A stretch of DNA of 64,000 bases from Paenibacillus jilunlii. GTDB lineage: Bacteria; Bacillota; Bacilli; Paenibacillales; Paenibacillaceae. The stretch spans positions 1 through 64,000 of the forward strand of contig NZ_FNGM01000029.1 in NCBI RefSeq assembly GCF_900102965.1. Direction: 5' to 3'. This document shows, in pieces, positions 17,823-27,070 of this stretch. Position 1 is the first letter of the stretch. Every line of letters starts with the position of its first letter. The position numbers and the translations under genes were made by a program. The notes under the pieces were generated by a model, which saw only the letters and a list, made by a program, of their open reading frames with translations, was not told where the DNA came from and searched no databases.

Positions 17823-18297
17823 CCAAAGCTCCTTTATGCAGAGTTATAGATTTTTTACGCTCCCATACGGCTGGCTGCGGGTTACTTTTCTATCTTAGCC
17901 TGTCTCCGCAGACAGGACAATTAGGCGTTGGACTCAGTTCCGTTGGTTAATATAGTACAAGCTTTGTGTAAAAGTATAGCATTTGCCCGTTAGCCTAATA
18001 AGACATCCTATATAAATTGAACCGGCCAGAAATGCGATTTTGAGTTTGCTGCGGAACGATTGCCTGCGGAGATTGTCCAAGCTTTTCACGCCTTCCCTTA
18101 AAGTCTCTATGCTACGATTATGTCACTCCAGGCCCCAATTCGACAATGTGCGGCGCGGAGGACAGTGAAATGACCGTATGCCGGCCGTGGTTTCACCGTA
18201 TGCCCCCCTTAACAGGAACAGCGGCAGCCACGGGCTAACGTCCCGGACTACCGCTGTTTTATCAAACTATGATGTTCCAGTTAATGATCGGGGGATG
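17823..18297. other. 475-bp gap with no supported gene
   Basis: No coding frame was found. CTATATAAATTGAACC at 18012 resembles the terminal repeat of the fold-back elements at 21405 and 46220, so part of this gap may be a decayed copy. Near 18219-18261 AACAGCGG and CCGCTGTT form an inverted repeat that may lie in the 3' untranslated region of the CapA-like gene. Confidence 0.4.
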
Positions 18298-19350
18298 TTA
18301 ATGAAGACTCTTTTCCCTCTTCAGAATGGATTCGGTATGGTTCAACATCCGGTTCAGGAGATTCCGCCGGCCCGTTCTATCCGGTATGCCTGTCTTCAAT
18401 GCATCGCGGATGGGGACAACCTCAGTCCTACTGCTGCCGCTTGTCAGTCTCCGGTCCACGCCAGTCGGGATGTAATGGACGTTAGTGATATTCGTGTTTC
18501 CTTTTTGATCCTTTTGAATGGCGAGATTAAGAATGATTGCGCTTTGTGTATAAGGAATATTCATAAGTTTAGTCGACACAAAGTTACCCAGCGAGTAAAT
18601 AACAAATTTTTTCTTTCCCCGGGATTCCAAGGGCTGGAGAACATGCGGATGAGATCCCAGAATGATATTGGCGCCATTTTTGAAGAAAAGGTTCACCAGC
18701 TGCTTTTGCCTCTTGTTGGGAGTATAGCGATATTCGTTTCCAAAATGCAGATACAGCAAAACCAGATCGGCCTTCTTTTTTAATGCCCGGATCTCCCGGT
18801 TGATTTTGCCGGTATCCATCCGGTTGACGAGCCACGGCCGGCTCGCCGGCACGGGAATCCTGTTGGTTCCTGCCGTATAGGAGAGGATTCCGATCTTAAT
18901 CCCTTTTACGTTTTTGATCAGAACTTGCCTGGATTCTTCCAGTGACCTGGATGTACCGGTATGGCTGATTCCATGGCGGTCCAGCACCTGCAGCGTCCGG
19001 ATCAGACCCGGGACTCCATAATCCATACAGTGATTGTTTGCTGTCACTAAGACATCGAACCCGGCTTTTTTTAGCGCGGGGGCCAGTTCATCCGGGCACT
19101 TGAATATCGGGCCGGAAGAGCGCAGCGTTTTCCGCGAGTTTGGCCCGTTGCCGGCAAAGGTGGTTTCAAGGTTTCCGATCGTCAGATCTGCCTGTTTCAG
19201 ATATGGAGCCACCTTCGCAAACAAGGGGTCGAACGAATAGGTGCCGTCAGACTGTCTGGCCTCTGAAATAATATAACGTTTGACCATAAGGTCCCCCACA
19301 GCAGCTATTTGTATTTCCGTCATTCCATTCACCCTTTTGGCTTTTTCCAT
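18298..19350 (-). CDS. CapA-like metallophosphatase-fold protein
   Basis: A 350-residue protein of the CapA/PgsA family. It carries AAVGDLMVKR at the N-terminus, LTIGNLETTF (about 58), VTANNHCMDYGVPG (about 95), LHFGNEYRYTP (about 190) and GSHPHVLQPLE (about 225), the conserved metal-site blocks of the calcineurin-like fold. Family members work in poly-gamma-glutamate synthesis or act as surface hydrolases. There is no signal peptide or anchor here, and no capBC genes nearby, so a capsule role is doubtful; it is more likely a stand-alone enzyme. Confidence 0.8.
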   Translation of the reverse strand: MEKAKRVNGMTEIQIAAVGDLMVKRYIISEARQSDGTYSFDPLFAKVAPYLKQADLTIGNLETTFAGNGPNSRKTLRSSGPIFKCPDELAPALKKAGFDVLVTANNHCMDYGVPGLIRTLQVLDRHGISHTGTSRSLEESRQVLIKNVKGIKIGILSYTAGTNRIPVPASRPWLVNRMDTGKINREIRALKKKADLVLLYLHFGNEYRYTPNKRQKQLVNLFFKNGANIILGSHPHVLQPLESRGKKKFVIYSLGNFVSTKLMNIPYTQSAIILNLAIQKDQKGNTNITNVHYIPTGVDRRLTSGSSRTEVVPIRDALKTGIPDRTGRRNLLNRMLNHTESILKREKSLH

Positions 19351-19385
19351 AGGATATGACAGAAAGCTGATATGGGTTAATATAC

Positions 19386-20258
19386 TCAGATGACGATGCT
19401 TCTCCGTTCAATGCCGGCAGCTACCCCGCCCACCTGAACCCGGGTAATATCTCCGCGGTCGTTCAGGCTTAAACCAGCCTTAATCTCAGAAGGGCAGTTC
19501 ATCGTATAGCCTTGCCTGAACACCGCTTGCTGAACCTGCTGTAGGGAAAGCTGCCCGTATTTATACAAATAACTGAGCAAAGCGCCGCTTGCAGTACCTG
19601 TAGCGCTCTCCTCGGGAATGTCATACAGCGGCGCAAAGTTCCGGCATTCAGCAGTGGCGCCATCCGGGGTATCAAGTGTGAACAGGTGGAAGCCGATGAC
19701 GTTATACTTCTTGCTTATAGCTGTTATAGCGGCAAAATCCGGCTGTATCCCGGCTAACCGCTCACGGCTGTTGACCGGAACCAAGATATCCGGGAGCCCT
19801 GTGGAGACAATCTGTATGGGCAGCTCCCCGGCTAAATCCTCAATACGGATACCAAGTGACGCTGCTATTTCTGCTCTTGGCAAGGTTTCACCGAACTGCG
19901 GCAGCGCCTGCGACAGATAGACCTCCCCGCCACTGCTGATGCTGACCTCCAACAATCCGGCTTTAGTCTCCAGGGTATAAGTACCAGCCGTCTCCAGACC
20001 CAAGGAATACATCAGATAAAAAGCGGCAACCGTCGCGTGCCCGCACAAATCCACCTCACTGGCAGGGGTGAAATAACGTAGCTTATAATCGGCAAGCGCC
20101 GATTTTTCCACAAAAGCGGTCTCTGAAAAACCAACCTCCTTCGCCGTACGCAGCATTTCCGCTGCATTCATTAAGCCGGCATCCAGCACCACCCCTGCGG
20201 GATTTCCGCCCCTGCCATCTTTGGCAAAAGCATTTAAAGTGTACACTTCCACATTCAT
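19386..20258 (-). CDS. PhzF-family epimerase/isomerase-like protein
   Basis: A 290-residue protein with the two-fold diaminopimelate-epimerase fold. The N-terminus has GRGGNPAGVVL and GFSETAFVEKS; the Glu of SETAF is the catalytic acid in PhzF. DLCGHATVAAFYLMY (about 70) and EESATGTASGALLSYL (about 218) are the two family signature blocks. No phenazine genes are nearby, so it is one of the widespread PhzF-like proteins of unknown substrate. It is divergent from the small membrane protein gene at 20353. Confidence 0.87.
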   Translation of the reverse strand: MNVEVYTLNAFAKDGRGGNPAGVVLDAGLMNAAEMLRTAKEVGFSETAFVEKSALADYKLRYFTPASEVDLCGHATVAAFYLMYSLGLETAGTYTLETKAGLLEVSISSGGEVYLSQALPQFGETLPRAEIAASLGIRIEDLAGELPIQIVSTGLPDILVPVNSRERLAGIQPDFAAITAISKKYNVIGFHLFTLDTPDGATAECRNFAPLYDIPEESATGTASGALLSYLYKYGQLSLQQVQQAVFRQGYTMNCPSEIKAGLSLNDRGDITRVQVGGVAAGIERRSIVI

Positions 20259-20352
20259 CTCCAGTTCGCCCTCCCCTGCGATTTCTAAGTGGCATAAAGC
20301 TGCTGCTTGTCCTAGAATGAGAATTATAGTTCATTATGGAAACGGGGACAAT

Positions 20353-20859
20353 ATGCGAAAAAAACACATCGTCCAAAAATTATACAGTCTATTTACCGGC
20401 GAACTGTTTGCTGTCATTATGTTTGCCGTGCTCTGGGTATTATATCTGCTAATGTTTGACTGGGCAGCAGCCTACTTAGCTTCTTTATCGTCTATTTTCA
20501 TCTTTGTTGTCCTGGAGTTCATTCTGCTTCAAGGCAGCTATTACTGGTTCCTCAAGTGGAAACAGGTCCGGCGCAAGGATTATTCGGCTCTGCCCGCCCG
20601 GCAGCTGCGATGGTTCAGCTGGTTCCAGAAATGTAATCTGGCCTTCCTTGCCATTGCACTCTTGATTCTGCTCGATCAGATGGTGTCCCATTCGGTGGAG
20701 CGGTATTGGTTCTTGTTCCTGTATCTTTTTGCGCTGGTGGAGTATATCAACTACTATCATGTCCGGCTGTCTTTTATGAGCATTAGTGAAGTTAAAGAAT
20801 TCATCCATCAAAAGGGATTTCGCAGCTCCAAGCTGGCAAAAGAATTGAAAAAGCGGTAA
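20353..20859 (+). CDS. Small integral membrane protein, unknown function
   Basis: A 168-residue protein if started at the ATG at 20353 (weak GGGG upstream); an in-frame start further left would overlap the PhzF gene. Hydrophobic segments at about 19-37, 42-63, 95-113 and 118-135 suggest four helices. The C-terminal tail is basic (SSKLAKELKKR). It is followed by a clear terminator, which supports a real transcript. I do not recognise the family. Confidence 0.65.
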   Translation: MRKKHIVQKLYSLFTGELFAVIMFAVLWVLYLLMFDWAAAYLASLSSIFIFVVLEFILLQGSYYWFLKWKQVRRKDYSALPARQLRWFSWFQKCNLAFLAIALLILLDQMVSHSVERYWFLFLYLFALVEYINYYHVRLSFMSISEVKEFIHQKGFRSSKLAKELKKR

Positions 20860-20894
20860 AGGGAGCGCCCCGCTGTCCGCGGGAGACGCTCCCT
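20860..20894 (+). terminator. Terminator of the small membrane protein gene
   Basis: GGGAGCG-CCC-CGC…GCG-GGA-GACGCTCCC forms a long GC-rich stem right after the stop codon, followed by TTATACC. Confidence 0.75.
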
Positions 20895-20990
20895 TATACC
20901 TGGTGCCACAGTCCATGTTCATCCTGAAGCCCGAGAAATCCCTGGCACAGCTCACAGAAGAACAGCATCGGCTCCGGCTGCGGCGGGTGC

Positions 20991-21220
20991 TGAATTCAGA
21001 GGTACTTTTACCTCTCATTCCGCCAATCTGCCCGCGTGTGCTGAATTCAGAGGTACTTTTACCTTTCATTTCGCCAATCTGCCCGCGTGCGCTGAATTCA
21101 GAGGTACTTTTACCTTTCATTCCGCCAATCTGCCCGCGTGCGCTGAATTAAGAGGTACTTTTACCTCTCATTTCGCCATTTAGCCCGCGCGCGCCGAAAT
21201 CAGAGGTACTTTTACCTTTC
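20991..21220. repeat. 51-bp tandem array, 5 units
   Basis: GGTACTTTTACC recurs at 21001, 21052, 21103, 21154 and 21205, each 51 bp apart. Units contain AGAGGTACTTTTACCTCT, CATTTCGCCAATCTGCCCGCG and GCTGAATTCA. This is a relative of the array at 7170: same period, same TGAATTCAGAGGTA border, different loop and spacer. It lies in a convergent gap behind the small membrane protein gene and the GH106-like gene. Confidence 0.95.
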
Positions 21221-21340
21221 ACAACAGTTAGAACTCGGGGGCAAGCTTAAAAGAAGACAAACATGAACTCTACCAGCAACTCAATCAGCAATCGGCTTCT
21301 GCCCCGAGGAACTCATACTATATCGCCCAATCCGAAATCA

Positions 21341-21382
21341 AGCCAAAGAGCCGCTCCGTGCATCCGGGGTGGCTCTTTGGCT
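21341..21382. terminator. Bidirectional hairpin
   Basis: AGCCAAAGAGCC pairs perfectly with GGCTCTTTGGCT across an 18-base loop. It lies between two convergent genes and may end either transcript, although the T run is poor. Confidence 0.5.
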
Positions 21383-21404
21383 GTAGATGAGGTTAGTTTC
21401 CATC

Positions 21405-21663
21405 TATATAGAGTGAACTTAAGATATTTACATTAGGGACTTCGTCGGGACTCCGGAGAATGTTTGGACTTCCGGCCGCTGCCCGTCTGCAGATTTCTCG
21501 ATTTGTACCGCTGTTCGCGGTGGAAATCCGCAGACAAAGCATATGCTTACGAAGCCAGCTTTCCTGCGGAAAGCTCTCAGGCGGACGCATTCACTCCGTA
21601 AGTATCCAAACTTCCCCTCCATCCCTTTTCCCTTTTGTTAGTTTTTCAAGTTCACTCTATATA
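21405..21663. mobile_element. Fold-back element (MITE-like or structured RNA), copy 1
   Basis: A 259-bp element bounded by the perfect 16-bp inverted repeat TATATAGAGTGAACTT / AAGTTCACTCTATATA. Inside are an imperfect stem at 21500-21528 (GATTTGTACCGC…GCGGTGGAAATC), extended by GTCTGC/GCAGAC, a second hairpin at 21557-21575 (AGCTTTC…GGAAAGCT), and a longer-range pairing of GTTTGGACTT with AAGTATCCAAAC. It encodes no protein. A shorter copy is at 46220. The terminal repeats differ between copies but stay complementary within each. Confidence 0.85.
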
Positions 21664-21698
21664 ACAAGTTATTTTCACGCAACGATGGGCAGTCTGTA

Positions 21699-24600
21699 CT
21701 AAGCCTGCTCTACATAGATAAGCGGAGGCGCCGCCAGTCCAAATTTTACAAAAGCGTACCGCGTCTGATACACATGCGTATCCTTATCCAGGTCCTTGTC
21801 GGTCCAGCCCGGCTTATCCTTATAACTGTCCGGCCCAACCTTGTACACTTCACCTTTGATATGATGATGCGGTCCCAGCAGATTGCGGCAGCTGCCCGTC
21901 AGCTCCAGTTCAATGACGTTGCTCCCGCTGTGCAAAAAAGAAGAAATGTCCGCGTGATACGGCTCCCACAGGAAGCTGTGTACCTCCACTCCGTTGATGA
22001 ACAGCTTGGTTACTATTGCGTCAGGGGGGGCTTGGAAGAACCATTGTGCTCCCAAAGCTTGCGCTGCATCAAAGGCCAGCGTCTGCCGTAAACGGAGGCT
22101 GCCGGAGAAGAACGGAAAACCCTGCCTGGTCAAATCCCCCGTCTGTACATGCCGGGCCGGTTCCATCAATTGAAAAGGCCCTTCAGTAAATACCGCTCTC
22201 CGCTCCCCGTCCGTGAACTCCGAGCCGGATTGAACTCCGAAGTCACCAAGCAGATAGATGCTCTCCAGCTCCTGGTCGATTGTCAGCTTATTCCCTTCTG
22301 CCTCAAACGCCCGGGCCCGGGCCAGCCGCTCCGAGATTTCCTGCGAGCCGCGGAATTCCATTCGCAGAACCAGTGTGTTCCGGCCAGCAGCCGCCAGGCC
22401 GCTAATGTCGACGGTCCTAAAAGAGATATCCCGCCACCAGCCGCTGCCGGCCGTCTCTACCCTGGCCCCGTTCAGCTCAATCTCCAGCTCCTCCGGCCGT
22501 TCGATTACGAGATACATCTCCCGCTGCCTCGCGGTATCGAAGCTGACTGCAAATGCAAATTCCAGTTCTGCCGTCACCGTCCGGCCATAAGCCAGCAGCT
22601 GTTCCTGGATAAATATCACAGGCTGCGGCTCCGACCATTCTCCGCCATCTACACGAAGGCGGGCGTTGTCCAGTGTCAGGCTGTTGAGATCGGCATGCAC
22701 AACTTCCCAATCCGCTGCAAGCACTATCTGCAAACGTTCTTGATGATCCGATTGTTCCCGCACACTTCGCTCTTCCCCGGTATGCCCCAGCTTCACTGCC
22801 GCTGCTGCCCGGATATCTGCATGCTCCCTAATATCCGCCGGTCTCACTGTTACAGCATCTTGGTTTTCCGAGTCCTCTCCGGGTCCCTCAAACGCAACCG
22901 CCTTGCTGTCCCCGGCAAATGGAGCTGAAGCTGGGATCGGATCAACCTTCAGCATATAGGATTGGCCGGGATGCAGCGGGAGCTGCAGGCGCACGCCCTG
23001 TGGTTGTAGTTGTTGCCCCATCTGCTTTTGCTCCACCTGCACCTGCTCCAGCTCCATTAGTTCCTGCTCCAGCGGCTCCCGCTCCATTAGATCCCGCTCC
23101 AGCTGCCCCTTCTCCAGCAGCTCCCGCTCCATTAGATTACGCTCCAGCGGTTCCTGCTCCACCGGGTGAATTGCTCCGGTTTCCAGATCAACCAGCGAAA
23201 CTATACCCTGGCGGGTCAGCTGTATATTCAACAGCGGGTAGAACTCCGTGCCGGAGTTCACTACATAATGCAGAATCGAACCTGCAAGCTCCAGCGTCCG
23301 CACATTGAGTGTATCCGCAGCAACGGGTTCCCCGTTCTCGCCGTAAATACGGAGGAATGGTCCTGCCCCGGCAGACACCGCCCGGCACAACGCTTCGCAG
23401 CTCCATTCCGGCAGGGCAGCTGCCTGCATGAAGCGTGCGAACTCTGCATCTTCCTGCCCGTCAACCAGCACCGGATAAGGCTCAAAAACAATCAGTGTCC
23501 CGCCCTGCGCAGAAAATTCCCGAAGCAGCTCTGCCGTACGCCGGTCCACCGTCACACTTGGCGGCACTATGACTACGCGGTACGCCGCTTCGCCGACTAT
23601 GAAGCTGCCGCCGCTGACCCGGCCATGTCCGGCGATAATGCCCTCGCTGCCATAGTCATGCTCAGTCAGGCTTTGGCACAGCCATCTGGTGAGCTGGGCG
23701 AATGCCTCATGATAAGGGATCACAGCGGAATAATCTCCGCCGCGCTGCAGCATCCAGGCTGTGCGCACCGGATGCAGCAGAAGCACCTCCGCCTGGCCGG
23801 TGCCTTCGGACAGCAGCAGGGACAGCCGGGCAAAATAGTCGTTGAAGCCTTTATAGTCACTCCACCACGGCTGCTGATAGAACAGGGACGGCGGGTAATC
23901 CCGCTTGCGCAGCCCCCTTAAGGAATAGCCCTGCAAATGCTGGCACATCAGATTGATGCCATGCACGAACTGCCACTCGCCGATCCGCTTGAGGTCGGCA
24001 AAGCTGACGTTCCAGCCGGAGCAGCCGAAGCTCTCGGTGATGGCCCGCTTTTTGCCGAGCTGGCGGGCCACCGAGCTGACCTGCTTCGGCACCATGGCAT
24101 CGCTTCCGACGAACCGGCCCAGCCAGTCGCAGCCGGGAATCTGCAGATGCTCATAGAAGGCCATCGGATCGCCGACGGAGGTCACCTGATGCATCAGCTC
24201 CTGCTCATCGACGACATGTCCGGTCGCCGACCAGCCCCTGCCTGCGCACCAGTCGCCGATTTGCTTGGCATAGGCCTGCGTGAACATAAAGGTTACGGTC
24301 TCCCAGTAAGCGTATCTGGCCCTGCTTGCGCCCACCGTATCCAGGAAGAGGGCCGGCAGAACCTCCTTCACGCTGCCGCCATGTCTTCTAGTGAACATAC
24401 CCTCCAGCTCAAAAGACCAGGGAAGCCCGCCGCGTCCAAACTGCGGCTCATCCGTGAATACACCGCTCAGCTCCCCGCCGTATTCTTCTCCGAACTGCTT
24501 CCAGTAGCGCTCATAAGTGGTGTTGATAAATTCTTTTACAGCCATAGAACTGAGCGTATCCGTATAGTACGGATTCACATCATAGCAGATTCGAAGATCA

Positions 24601-25097
24601 GCACGGGCTTCTTCACCCGGAGGCAGCAGCCGGTAGTCCGCTCCCCCCTCCGCTCCAGCGGCGTACCAGCCGATGATCCGTTCCGCTGGGACATCCTGAA
24701 ATGGAGCCTGTTCACAGACCAGCCGTTTCTGCTGATAGTCCAGCCCTTTGGCGGGAACCTTCCCGTCTGCAAAACCGCTGGGCCAACCGTTCTCGTCATA
24801 GAACCAGGCGCTCATCCCCAGCTCACGGCTTTTCTCAATCAAGGTGCGAATGGCCTCCATCCATTCTTCGCCCATGTACGGCGTTTGCAGCCCGCCCCGG
24901 GCATGCATAAAGAAGCCGCCGATTCCCGCCCGGTGCATCTCTTCAATCTGCCGCTCCAGCTCCTTTTTCTCAAGTAGGTCATTCCAGGACCAGAGCGGAA
25001 CGGAGCGGTAGGCGGCAGGCGGGTTCTTCAAGGTATCCCACGGGTTTAATATCCTGTCCGTCACCCCGTTCGTCTCGCCGTTCGTCATCCTGGCCAT
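21699..25097 (-). CDS. GH106-like glycoside hydrolase (alpha-L-rhamnosidase type)
   Basis: The start at 25097 is chosen because its ATG overlaps the GH130 stop codon (TGATG), giving 1132 residues; a GTG 15 bp upstream is the alternative. The N-terminal barrel has the hallmarks of this group: PLWSWNDLL, MHRAGIGGFFMHARGGLQTPY, WFYDENGWPSGFADG and FTDEPQFGRGG. The C-terminal 200 residues form a galactose-binding-like beta domain. There is no signal peptide, so it acts on imported oligosaccharides. Residues about 646-697 are an odd Glu/Leu/Gln-rich hexad repeat inserted between domains. It is last in the transporter operon. Rhamnosidase activity is the best guess from family membership. Confidence 0.8.
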   Translation of the reverse strand: MARMTNGETNGVTDRILNPWDTLKNPPAAYRSVPLWSWNDLLEKKELERQIEEMHRAGIGGFFMHARGGLQTPYMGEEWMEAIRTLIEKSRELGMSAWFYDENGWPSGFADGKVPAKGLDYQQKRLVCEQAPFQDVPAERIIGWYAAGAEGGADYRLLPPGEEARADLRICYDVNPYYTDTLSSMAVKEFINTTYERYWKQFGEEYGGELSGVFTDEPQFGRGGLPWSFELEGMFTRRHGGSVKEVLPALFLDTVGASRARYAYWETVTFMFTQAYAKQIGDWCAGRGWSATGHVVDEQELMHQVTSVGDPMAFYEHLQIPGCDWLGRFVGSDAMVPKQVSSVARQLGKKRAITESFGCSGWNVSFADLKRIGEWQFVHGINLMCQHLQGYSLRGLRKRDYPPSLFYQQPWWSDYKGFNDYFARLSLLLSEGTGQAEVLLLHPVRTAWMLQRGGDYSAVIPYHEAFAQLTRWLCQSLTEHDYGSEGIIAGHGRVSGGSFIVGEAAYRVVIVPPSVTVDRRTAELLREFSAQGGTLIVFEPYPVLVDGQEDAEFARFMQAAALPEWSCEALCRAVSAGAGPFLRIYGENGEPVAADTLNVRTLELAGSILHYVVNSGTEFYPLLNIQLTRQGIVSLVDLETGAIHPVEQEPLERNLMERELLEKGQLERDLMEREPLEQELMELEQVQVEQKQMGQQLQPQGVRLQLPLHPGQSYMLKVDPIPASAPFAGDSKAVAFEGPGEDSENQDAVTVRPADIREHADIRAAAAVKLGHTGEERSVREQSDHQERLQIVLAADWEVVHADLNSLTLDNARLRVDGGEWSEPQPVIFIQEQLLAYGRTVTAELEFAFAVSFDTARQREMYLVIERPEELEIELNGARVETAGSGWWRDISFRTVDISGLAAAGRNTLVLRMEFRGSQEISERLARARAFEAEGNKLTIDQELESIYLLGDFGVQSGSEFTDGERRAVFTEGPFQLMEPARHVQTGDLTRQGFPFFSGSLRLRQTLAFDAAQALGAQWFFQAPPDAIVTKLFINGVEVHSFLWEPYHADISSFLHSGSNVIELELTGSCRNLLGPHHHIKGEVYKVGPDSYKDKPGWTDKDLDKDTHVYQTRYAFVKFGLAAPPLIYVEQA

Positions 25098-26098
25098 CAG
25101 CCTTTCAGGCACAGGGAGATCAGATCATCCACATGCGCGGTAGCAAGGCATTCAATCGTATCCGCAGAGCCGTAATAAATTTTGACTTCGCCGTTATCCT
25201 CCAGAATCATTCCGCCCGGAAAAATAACGTTGTTGCGGAAGCCGCCGTCAATCTCATAGCTGGTCTCTGGTGCAAGCAACGGCTGTTTATACATGCCGAG
25301 AATTTTCTTCGGATTCTCCAGATCCAGCAGCATGATCCCTGCAGTATACCGCTTCTTCCAGGCTGGCTCCCAGCCGTGCTTGCCGCGTGACGGGTCAATA
25401 TCCACCGCATGGAAGGTGGTCAGCCAGCCCTTGTCCGTCTTCACCGGAGGCGCGGCAGGTCCCACCTTGTCATTGGCGAACGGCACATGCTCCACAGCTA
25501 ACAGCAGGTCGGAATTGCCCCAATATTTCAAATCCGGGGATTCCGAAATCCAGGTATCGAAACGGTCCTGCCCGCCCCGGCTGTACACAGTGAACGGGCG
25601 CTCCAAGCGGACGTAATTGCCGCCGATTTTTTCCGGGAACAGTACCATGTTGCGCAGATCGGGCGTCGACAGGCTGAGGATCTCAAACTCCTCAAAATCA
25701 TCCGTCACCGCAATCCCGCCCCGGATGCCATGATGGGTATCCACAGCAAAACACATATAGCAGCGGTCCCCAATCACCGTCAGGCGCGGGTCGTAGGCGC
25801 GGATAATCTCTTTGTCATGCAGCTTGAAGCATTTCTTGGGACTGGCCTCCCAGTGGATTCCGTCATCGCTGAAGGCGATCCCCAGGTCGGTTGTATGATG
25901 CGGCTCAATCGTCTGATCGGCAAGCGAGCCATAATCGTTGCGGAACACCATCACATACTTGCCTTTGAATTTGGTCACACCTGCATTGAACACAAGCGCT
26001 GTGTTATAGGGCACCTTAGACGCGTCCAGCACCGGATTGCCTTCATAGCGGTGAATCGACGGACTCGATGTAAGAATTGCGGGAACCTGAACTGTCAT
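25097..26098 (-). CDS. GH130-family glycoside phosphorylase or hydrolase
   Basis: A 333-residue five-bladed propeller enzyme. RYEGNPVLDAS opens the first blade, AYDPRLTVIGD (D103) carries the catalytic Asp typical of GH130, and GGFRNNVIFPGG with IYYGSADTIECLATA is the C-terminal signature. GH130 enzymes act on beta-mannosides, by phosphorolysis or hydrolysis. It has no signal peptide and is cytoplasmic. It follows the permease genes and is translationally coupled to the GH106-like gene, so the imported substrate probably carries mannosyl and rhamnosyl units (inference). Confidence 0.88.
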   Translation of the reverse strand: MTVQVPAILTSSPSIHRYEGNPVLDASKVPYNTALVFNAGVTKFKGKYVMVFRNDYGSLADQTIEPHHTTDLGIAFSDDGIHWEASPKKCFKLHDKEIIRAYDPRLTVIGDRCYMCFAVDTHHGIRGGIAVTDDFEEFEILSLSTPDLRNMVLFPEKIGGNYVRLERPFTVYSRGGQDRFDTWISESPDLKYWGNSDLLLAVEHVPFANDKVGPAAPPVKTDKGWLTTFHAVDIDPSRGKHGWEPAWKKRYTAGIMLLDLENPKKILGMYKQPLLAPETSYEIDGGFRNNVIFPGGMILEDNGEVKIYYGSADTIECLATAHVDDLISLCLKG

Positions 26099-26220
26099 GC
26101 TGTAAACCTCCTGATTATTGACTAATAGGATTAGTCAGAGTCTCAATTATACTTCTATTCCCATTGTTATACGCAGTATAGATCGTTAATAGCAGTGTCA
26201 GCGAATGCCAGAGCGGGAGT

Positions 26221-27057
26221 CTACCCCTTCAGGGAACCCGCAGTCATCTGCATAAAAGATTTATTGGCAAACACATAGGCTATGAGAATCGGCAGAATGG
26301 ACAAGCAGGCACCGGCCATCATGTAATGGGTCTGCGAGGCGGCGGAAATGCCGTATTTCAGATTCGCCAAACCAACGGTAAGTGTCTGCAGCTCCGGCTT
26401 CGTCATCGTGAACACGAGCGGCAGCAGGTATTCATTCCACGCGCCGCGGAAGGTGAACAAAGCTCCAACACCCAGGCCGGGACCCAGCAGTGGAAGAATG
26501 ATGGTCCAAAAGGTGCGGCCCAGCGAACTTCCGTCGATCCGTGCAGCTTCGTCCAGCTCACGCGGAATGCCTTTCATAAAGCTCAGCAGGATAAAAAAGA
26601 TCGAAGCATGCGCGGAGATCAGAATCAGAATGACGCCCCACAGCGAGCTGTGCAGATGCAGCTTGACCATCAGATCGAACTGCGGACGCAGCACCACCGC
26701 ACCTACGGCGACAAACATGGTGAACGACTGCATGCCAACATAGATTTTTTTGCCGAAAAAGTCCATCCGGTCTACCACATAAGCAGCCATGGAAGCTACC
26801 AGCAGCGTACCGGCTACTGTGGACAGTGACACGATCAGACTGTTCATCGTATAGGTGGAGAAATTGGCCTGGTCCCAAGCTTCGGCGTAGTTGGAGAAAT
26901 GCCACTTGCTGGGCAGAAAGGTTGCGCCTGTAGTCAATTCACTGTTTGTTTTGAACGACCCGAGTATGGTAATCACAACAGGGATCAAGGTTACAAAGGC
27001 GAGTGCCAGCAAAAAGATCCATAAAACCGTCTTCCCCGTTATCTCTTTTGTTCTCAT
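26221..27057 (-). CDS. Carbohydrate ABC importer permease (MalG type)
   Basis: A 278-residue CUT1-family permease with six hydrophobic segments. The EAA loop that docks the ATPase reads ELDEAARIDGSSLGRTFWTIILP (about 167-190, with the conserved EAA…G). It starts 13 bp after the upstream permease gene ends. No ATPase gene lies in the operon; CUT1 importers of Firmicutes often share one encoded elsewhere (MsmX type). Confidence 0.92.
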   Translation of the reverse strand: MRTKEITGKTVLWIFLLALAFVTLIPVVITILGSFKTNSELTTGATFLPSKWHFSNYAEAWDQANFSTYTMNSLIVSLSTVAGTLLVASMAAYVVDRMDFFGKKIYVGMQSFTMFVAVGAVVLRPQFDLMVKLHLHSSLWGVILILISAHASIFFILLSFMKGIPRELDEAARIDGSSLGRTFWTIILPLLGPGLGVGALFTFRGAWNEYLLPLVFTMTKPELQTLTVGLANLKYGISAASQTHYMMAGACLSILPILIAYVFANKSFMQMTAGSLKG

Positions 27058-27070
27058 GTCACATCTCTCC

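Noticed and set aside
21226..21400. Possible short coding frame behind the 51-bp array
   Set aside because: The frame runs through a hairpin and into the fold-back element, with no similarity to a known protein.
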